From positions 2,852,001-2,916,000 of the forward strand of contig JAEUWY010000005.1 of the NCBI GenBank assembly GCA_022059125.1: a stretch of 64,000 nt of DNA, given 5' to 3'. This document shows, in pieces, positions 58,487 to 64,000 of this stretch. Under the pieces are notes generated by a model that was given only the letters and a program-made list of their open reading frames with translations, was not told the origin of the DNA and searched no databases. Made by a program: the position numbers and the translations under genes. The stretch's first letter is position 1. Every line of letters starts with the position of its first letter. This DNA comes from Corynespora cassiicola (taxonomy: Eukaryota; Ascomycota; Dothideomycetes; Pleosporales; Corynesporascaceae).

Positions 58487-59056
58487 AGCGTCAAGCACGC
58501 CAGCCTTGGCCTGACCAATCAAGAAACGAAAGTCTGCATATGACTAATCAAAAGGCCTCTCGACCAACGGCCGACAGTGAGCAGCCAGAGTTTTTGCAAT
58601 TGACTCTCTGCTGCAATCGACAGCAGAAATCTCACTTACCATATTGGGTATGTGAGTGAGCCACCAATCAAATGACAAGAATCTGCTGACTAATCAGAAG
58701 GTAACAGCCAACGGCCAACATTGAGCTGCCAGAGTTTTTGTAGATTCAGCATTCTACAGCATTCACGATCCAGCTTACTTGCTCTATCGAGCAGGTTGAA
58801 CCACCACCAATCAATGTGCTCATATTTGGAGTTTTCAAGGTATCGAGCCTCACTCACTCAACACCTGCCATATTAGGCAGGTACCTTAATGAGCCAATCA
58901 TCATGCTCCTATTTGTGCCATCTGGACCCTTCAAGCTATTCATGGTTTTCAAACTTGCCATATTAAGCAAGTAAACTGTTCGCCAATCATCTTGCTCCTA
59001 ATTTGTCTTTTCCAAGATATCAACGGGAAATTGAAACCTTCTATAAGAAGCAAGTT
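58487..59056. repeat. Hairpin/CCAAT repeat family B, array 1
   Basis: The array repeats an imperfect palindrome followed 11-14 nt later by CCAATCA. Palindromes: stem CTCAC.TACC with ATATT loop at 58631-58656, ACTTGCTCTATCGAGCAGGT at 58777-58796, ACCTGCCATATTAGGCAGGT at 58863-58882 (perfect arms), ACTTGCCATATTAAGCAAGT at 58953-58972, and a degenerate one at 59036-59055. CCAATCA follows at 58664, 58807, 58894 and 58983. Spacing of the last three complete palindromes is 86-90 bp. Two copies of a 146-bp higher-order segment start with GACTAATCA(A/G)AAGG at 58542 and 58688 and end in GCCAGAGTTTTTG. No open frame is shared. Confidence 0.82.
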
Positions 59057-60604
59057 CACCTCGCGCTAACTGTGCCGCCTGCCCCAGTTCTGATTTGCAC
59101 TTTTTGAACCTCGGTCTCACCCAATTCGAAGGCATTCTAGTAGAATAGACAGAATCGCACCACAACAAGGCTCGAGCAAAAAAGAGCCAGCCATCCTCCC
59201 GGCTAGTGCTAGTAGCGTGAAAACGTAGGAGGTTTAGCCAGCTTTCGCGTTACTCCTGACTCTGACTCTGTCCTGGCAGTTCAGGTGGGCAGGTGGGGAG
59301 GCTGAGCCATCCATCCTTCAAGAGCCACCCGGGCCGAATGTGGCATTTCCAGATCAGTAAAAGGTTTTGCCCCATGTGAACGTCAATTATTGCGAACAAC
59401 TTCGATCAACCTTGATGAATTGGCGAATTAAAAAGATGCAGTTCTCCTAGGCTGGCATGCCATTTCCAGTCACCGGCACCATATGCTTTCTCACAGCTAC
59501 ATGAGCGGGCGGGAATCGCTAGACGATCGCTACTGAGCTTATCACTGGGATATTGCAGATATGGCCAGCGGGGATACCTTCTATGAAGGGAAACTGATGT
59601 AAAGCTATCATGAGCCGGACGAATTCTACCATGAGAATATTTTTTAGCAAAATGCCAAGAAGCCGAATCAAGTACAACCTTTTCTCAATGTGTGCAGTGG
59701 AAAATCGCTCCGGTGTCTTCCCAATTATGCATTGTCCGTGACTATTAGTTCATCCTCTCGGCTTCACCGTCGATTCAACGAAATTTTCAGTTAGGATACT
59801 GGCAAGCCCTCTTTCCGTTCATAACGATTTCCGAGAAATGTGTCAACTGTTAATAGGTGTCTTTTGTCACGCATTTGGCTCAAGAGCCTACCTGACCCGT
59901 GGTGATAATTTCTTCTAGATCGCCCTCAAAGCCAATTTTTAGAGAAAAAAAACTGTGGCATAGAAGAGCGTATCGCTCCATGAGATGCGTATGCTCGAGA
60001 CAGAGACATGCTCTTGGTGGCTAGTACTATGATGCTTCCATGTGCCTTGACTATCGCCGGGAGCGATTTGGTTCCAGTGATAACCGCTTGATCAGTCTCT
60101 AACTCATTCACATTGTACGTCTAGCCCACTTCGCCTCTTGTTGAGATTGAATGGGCCATTGCACGCGTCAAGGGGATCAAGGGATCGAATCGCTCGCAGG
60201 CCACGGTATCTATATCCTATTTGGTGAAAATCGTGTAGTAAAATAACCTTCGGCCCTGTTGCAGTCCATGAGATATCAGTCGGGCGAGTGTTGTCCGGCT
60301 ACATACCGGTCGGTTTAATACCATTGACTTGTCGCCCCTGGTAAGTCGACTCAATACTACTTAGTACGTCTTTCCTGAACTATTTCTAGGTTAGTGCTTC
60401 TAGAGCCAAGCTGTAACGTTCCATTAACTACGTAGTGTACTAACGATTATTCTTAATTTGAGGTTAGCAAATATGGCAACAAGAATCTAGATTTCTCTCG
60501 GTCGTATCAATAACGACTCGAAAGAAATTAGCCCGACAGGAGAGGGTCAATAAGTTAATCAATTTTGGTAAGGTCGTTTTCAAGACGATAACATCAACCG
60601 ATGG
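59057..60604. other. AT-rich intergenic region, no gene seen
   Basis: TpA-rich, especially around 60300-60600 (CTACTTAGTACG, CTACGTAGTGTACTAACG). No recognisable transposon protein. It could be a decayed element. Confidence 0.45.
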
Positions 60605-60610
60605 TATAAA
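60605..60610 (+). promoter_or_regulatory. Possible TATA box of the small secreted protein gene
   Basis: TATAAA at 281 bp before the ATG. If used it implies a long 5' leader, so this is a weak call in AT-rich sequence. Confidence 0.3.
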
Positions 60611-60890
60611 GTGGTTGAAAAATCATCTAGTGGTTGACCATGCTCTAGAAGACATTGCATCCTCTTTTCGAATTTCAATAAGCTTTCAACCCATTTCCGC
60701 CGATATATCTTGCTCCAGGCAGTCACTGCCCCTCCCGTCGATAAACAAAGCAAACAATAGACAACAGTGCAGTCATCAAAGCCTTACGGTAAGCCTACAA
60801 CACACAACAGTTGCTACAGCCAATTAATTAGACTTGGACTCATATCAGCCAATCAACCAAAGTCTTCTTTTTCACTTCCCGCAAACAGCC

Positions 60891-61148
60891 ATGCGCGCTT
60901 TCGGTCTTCTACTTGCTATCGCTGGCACAGCTTCTGCCAATTGGCAATATTGCAATAGTGGATGGGGGAGACCCTCTTATGCATTCTGCCCTTCGAGCCA
61001 TCCCAACACTTACTGCTGCCACCAAGGAGCAGTAGCCGATTCTTATTACTTTTACTGGCGCGACATCGAGGTCCTGACAGATTCTTCTGGAGCCCAAGTT
61101 GACACAACGTGCAACGACGGCAAGGGCTATATTAGATGCTCTCAATAG
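60891..61148 (+). CDS. Small cysteine-rich secreted protein (candidate effector)
   Basis: Single exon, 85 aa. The ATG at 60891 starts a clean signal peptide (residues 1-16, MRAFGLLLAIAGTASA) with an AxA-like cleavage site before NWQYC; the longer upstream frame begins at TTG and would bury it. The mature chain of 69 residues has six Cys (21, 33, 42, 43, 74, 83), including an adjacent CC pair, and is rich in Tyr/Trp/Ser. It has no glycosylphosphatidylinositol or membrane segment. Six-Cys secreted mini-proteins in fungi act as effectors, antimicrobials or surface proteins; I recognise no named family, so the role is open. It sits in AT-rich DNA between two arrays of repeat family B, separated from conserved genes. 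Confidence 0.75.
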   Translation: MRAFGLLLAIAGTASANWQYCNSGWGRPSYAFCPSSHPNTYCCHQGAVADSYYFYWRDIEVLTDSSGAQVDTTCNDGKGYIRCSQ

Positions 61149-61587
61149 TTGTTAGGCGAAGAGGTGGCAGTGCCGCGTGAGCAATGGCGTTGCACCTCGA
61201 TCGAGCAAACCTTCTAGGCTCAATAATTACCAGCATAGCCTATGGTATATGCAGCCAATGTATCATAAACCTAGTTTGTTTGCTTTGAAATTTGTCTGAC
61301 AGTTGCGATTAAAGTATCTCATCATCTATCGTGTTCGGCAAGGAGTGGAGCAGTTCCCGTACAAGCACCCTTGAACCGCAGTCTATAGTTAAAGCTGCCT
61401 GGAGCCTGTTATTATCATCTCCATCTCTAAATAGTCTAGTATGCCACGAATAACGAGGTAGGAAGAGTTATATATCACCTCTACTACCTCTACTACTATT
61501 CCAAAGCAGAGAGCATTTCGCATTCTTCACTAGTTTATCCTTTAAAGGTTGCATTTTGTCAATCTGCAGCCATCGACGCTTCTCTCA
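61149..61587. other. AT-rich spacer after the secreted protein gene
   Basis: Holds its 3' UTR and no other gene. A short trinucleotide-like CTACTACCTCTACTACTA tract lies near 61478-61497. Confidence 0.4.
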
Positions 61588-61809
61588 ACCTGCTTTAATA
61601 GGCAAGTACGCACATAGCCAATCACCCACCCTTTGCTGCCAGACATTTTTGCAATTCATAGTTTGACAGCAATCTATACATGATCACTCACCTGCCTCAA
61701 TGGGCAAGTTCACAACAGCCAATCGCCCACCCTTTTGCCGTCTGACATTTTTGCAAATTGACCGGCGCTGCCATCGACACCCATGTCGTACCTGCCATAA
61801 TAGGAATGT
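61588..61809. repeat. Hairpin/CCAAT repeat family B, array 2
   Basis: Three palindromes, ACCTGCTTTAATAGGCAAGT (61588-61607), ACCTGCCTCAATGGGCAAGT (61690-61709) and ACCTGCCATAATAGGAATGT (61790-61809, degenerate), spaced 102 and 100 bp. CCAATC(A/G) follows the first two at 61618 and 61719. Units also share (C/T)GACATTTTTGCAA and GCCATCGAC(G/A)C. The same blocks appear in array 1, so both arrays are one family, here with a ~100-bp unit. No open frame is shared. Confidence 0.8.
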
Positions 61810-62361
61810 AAAGGGTAAGCATATGCACGAGGCCGAGTCCAACCGTCTGACCTGCAGCATGCTGTAATCAACGGTTTTGCACGTCTCTTGCCCGATATAG
61901 TAAGTTCATGTGTCATGCTCTGGCGCCCCGGGTTCATGTGGCCAGGGGCCAATCCACGCGACGTGAGCGTTAAAGCAATAACCACGATCAGTAAAGAAAA
62001 ACGAATATACGAATCATCCATGAGTCGGGCAATCTCTCATGTGCTGTAGGGAAACACATCGCTCTATCGCCAGGTGTGCTGTCGTTGTCGTTCAACGGCA
62101 AAGCCAAAAACTCGTGGTGGCGAACGACATTCACGTAGACCTCATCAATTTTCGAACACTATCAAGTAGCACGTCCAATTACAAGCCATCGATGATCGGT
62201 GATTCTATCAAGAACTTTAAAAAAATCCAATGCAAGGCAATGCATTGCCATAAGAATACCAATAATGCCAATCTGCCCGTCTGCTTCTACAGTTGTGAAG
62301 ACAACCATCCCCGACAAGCTGCAAATACTGGCGCCATGGACCGCCACCGAGTCAATTTCGC
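61810..62361. other. Intergenic region 3' of the heavy-metal ATPase
   Basis: It must include the 3' UTR of the minus-strand ATPase gene. An ATG-started plus-strand frame at 62039-62389 overlaps the ATPase end and shows no domain; I do not call it a gene. Confidence 0.4.
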
Positions 62362-64000
62362 TCAACTAGTCTCTGCCACCTCCCTATAATCCCTTCCGTA
62401 ATCATAAAACCTCATCGTGAACGCAATGAGCACAACCGGGAGCACACTCACCAACTCTCCCAGCCCCGCAAATGCGGGCAGAATCCTGAACTTGATGAAA
62501 ACGCCAGCAGCCATGAGAATGGCAAGGACATTGTACAGGGCCGACCAACCGAAGTTGAGAATGATCCTTCTATACGCCGCCTGAGAAATATCGAGCAGTA
62601 TCAAAATGTCTTGGAGACGCGTCGTCATGAGAATGACGTCCGAAGCACTCTTCGCAATCTCATGGCCCTTGTTGATGTGTACCCCCACGTCGGCCTGTCG
62701 GAGGGCGACCGCGTCGTTCAAGCCATCACCAACGAACATTACCACTCGGCCATTGTTTTGGAGTTCCTTGACGTACTTCTGCTTCTGTCCCGGTCTGTGA
62801 CGAAAGCGAGTCATCTGTTTCGGTATGCCGAGAGTGTGGGCGAGCTCATTGACAGAGCCCTCTCCATCACCGCTGATCATGTGGACATTGATGTTACGTT
62901 GCTTGAGCAGATTGACGACTGTGCTTGCAGTGTTCTGGGCCTGATCTTGAAGTCGAATGGTCGCAGCGATCACGCTAGGTTTCCCTGGGAGGGAAACAGA
63001 CGAATTGCCAACAATCGACTGCCGCACTATTTCCGATGGCAGCTCGATCGTCATGCAGAAAAGGGTGTGTCCCGATTCAAGAGCTGCAACATTTAGCCAT
63101 TGTGGATTACCTGCGCGGATTTCCAAATCAGACGCCTTGCATATCCCGACTATGCCGCAGCCAGGAATGGTTCGTCTATCCACGATTTCCCACGGTCGGA
63201 TTGATTTATCTTTGTTGGCCTCCCTCTCTAGCCAGATACGGACGGCTTCGGCAACAGGGTGATCGTTTTCTTTCAACAACCCCAGGAGCATGCCCTTTGA
63301 TGCACGCGCATTGACTTGGTCACTCGTGTGGAATTGGCCTTCAACAACTTCGAGAACACCCGTAGTGAGAGTCCCGGTCTTGTCAAACACAACATCCGTG
63401 ATGCTCCGGGCAATTTCGATTTTCCGCGGGTCTCTGAAGATGATCCCATACCGTGCAGATACACCACCTGCAATGAGAACAACCATGGGTACTGCAAGGC
63501 CGATTGCACAGGGGCATGAAACGATGAGCGTAGAGATTGCATATGTCATAGCCCTGACAATCGAACTTCGTGGTTCCCGGAGATTGTGGAACCGTTCCAC
63601 CGCCAGCCATATTAAGAATACGGATACCCCTATCAGCGCTACTACTGGCACGAACCAGCCTGCGATACGATCAGCGAGGGCCTGAGTTTTGGGCTTCGTG
63701 AGTTCCGCGTTCTCGACCAAGGTTGCAATCCGGCTGATAGAGTTCTCATGGGGTAGTTTCGTCAACTTTACGACAAGCATTCCATCCCCGTTATCTGTGC
63801 CGGCATACACTTTTTGGCCAAGGCCTTTGACCACCTTCAAAGATTCCCCGGTGATCATCGACTCGTCAACTTCTGATCCTCCATATATTACTTCCCCATC
63901 GGTGACAATTCTCGAATGACGTTGGACTAAGAATCTGTCACCGTATTGTAGGAGCCGAGCATCTATTTTCCGTGTACGGCGAAGGGGTCCACTGTTGTCT
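62362..64000 (-). CDS. P1B-type heavy-metal (copper-class) ATPase, C-terminal two thirds (truncated by window edge)
   Basis: An open frame of 546 codons reaches the right edge with no intron seen. Present in order: the actuator-domain segment LLQYGDRFLVQRH..IVTDGEV, SEVDESMITGES (TGES dephosphorylation loop), the metal-site helix SCPCAIGLAVP with the CPC motif, the phosphorylation site FDKTGTLT, the P1B-specific HP dipeptide in ENDHPVAEA, the hinge GDGLNDAVAL and two C-terminal helices. These define a heavy-metal transporter of the CPC (Cu+/Ag+) class that pumps metal across a membrane at the expense of ATP. The N-terminal metal-binding domains and first membrane helices are off the edge. Metal choice and membrane cannot be told from this part. 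Confidence 0.93.
   Translation of the reverse strand, partial: DNSGPLRRTRKIDARLLQYGDRFLVQRHSRIVTDGEVIYGGSEVDESMITGESLKVVKGLGQKVYAGTDNGDGMLVVKLTKLPHENSISRIATLVENAELTKPKTQALADRIAGWFVPVVALIGVSVFLIWLAVERFHNLREPRSSIVRAMTYAISTLIVSCPCAIGLAVPMVVLIAGGVSARYGIIFRDPRKIEIARSITDVVFDKTGTLTTGVLEVVEGQFHTSDQVNARASKGMLLGLLKENDHPVAEAVRIWLEREANKDKSIRPWEIVDRRTIPGCGIVGICKASDLEIRAGNPQWLNVAALESGHTLFCMTIELPSEIVRQSIVGNSSVSLPGKPSVIAATIRLQDQAQNTASTVVNLLKQRNINVHMISGDGEGSVNELAHTLGIPKQMTRFRHRPGQKQKYVKELQNNGRVVMFVGDGLNDAVALRQADVGVHINKGHEIAKSASDVILMTTRLQDILILLDISQAAYRRIILNFGWSALYNVLAILMAAGVFIKFRILPAFAGLGELVSVLPVVLIAFTMRFYDYGRDYREVAETS

Noticed and set aside
58245..58514. 89-codon frame after the disordered protein gene
   Set aside because: Ends inside repeat family B, no signal peptide or domain; likely chance frame.
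62039..62389. 116-codon ATG frame on the plus strand
   Set aside because: Overlaps the 3' end of the heavy-metal ATPase gene antisense, no features beyond scattered Cys.

Overview
The window is nuclear DNA of a filamentous ascomycete (Pezizomycotina). Coding regions are GC-rich and hold short spliceosomal introns of about 44-175 nt with GTNNGT-type donors and CTRAY branch points. The recognisable proteins (Atg13, Nce102, Mrm1, eL15, a Mit1/CHD3-like remodeler, an IBtk-type ANK-RCC1-BTB protein) read like filamentous-fungus versions. Genus and species cannot be fixed from the sequence alone.

Layout. 0-6 kb: a truncated Mit1-like chromatin remodeler (minus strand) diverges from the mitochondrial rRNA methyltransferase mrm1 (plus), followed by a four-helix claudin/PMP22-like membrane protein. 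6-12.3 kb is an accessory-looking AT-rich stretch: a gene-less T-rich island studded with TTTTAG, a solo copy of a dispersed repeat (family A), and a short-chain dehydrogenase that has lost its catalytic Tyr. 12.3-28.9 kb: an unrecognised 565-aa protein, a PLOD-like type II membrane glycosyltransferase candidate, a DnaJ protein, ribosomal protein eL15 with two micro-exons, a second family A copy, a small coiled-coil protein and a PSP1-domain protein. 28.9-37.5 kb has no convincing gene and lies between the divergent PSP1 and nce102 genes. 37.5-42.4 kb: nce102, a U6 snRNA gene with a complete RNA polymerase III promoter, a tandem array of family A, and a second SDR of the arabinitol/xylulose type. 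42.9-58.1 kb: the ANK-RCC1-BTB protein, atg13 (first intron GC-AG) and a long disordered acidic nuclear-type protein. 58.1-64 kb is a second AT-rich accessory region: two arrays of a hairpin/CCAAT repeat (family B) flank a small cysteine-rich secreted protein, and the window ends inside a P1B heavy-metal ATPase.

Most genes are unlinked housekeeping functions (chromatin, mitochondrial and cytosolic translation, splicing, autophagy, eisosome membrane organisation) and there is no biosynthetic cluster or operon-like unit. The two AT-rich segments, each with repeats plus one non-housekeeping gene, are the unusual part. Exon structures were worked out by eye from frame continuity, splice consensus and family resemblance, and no database search was possible.
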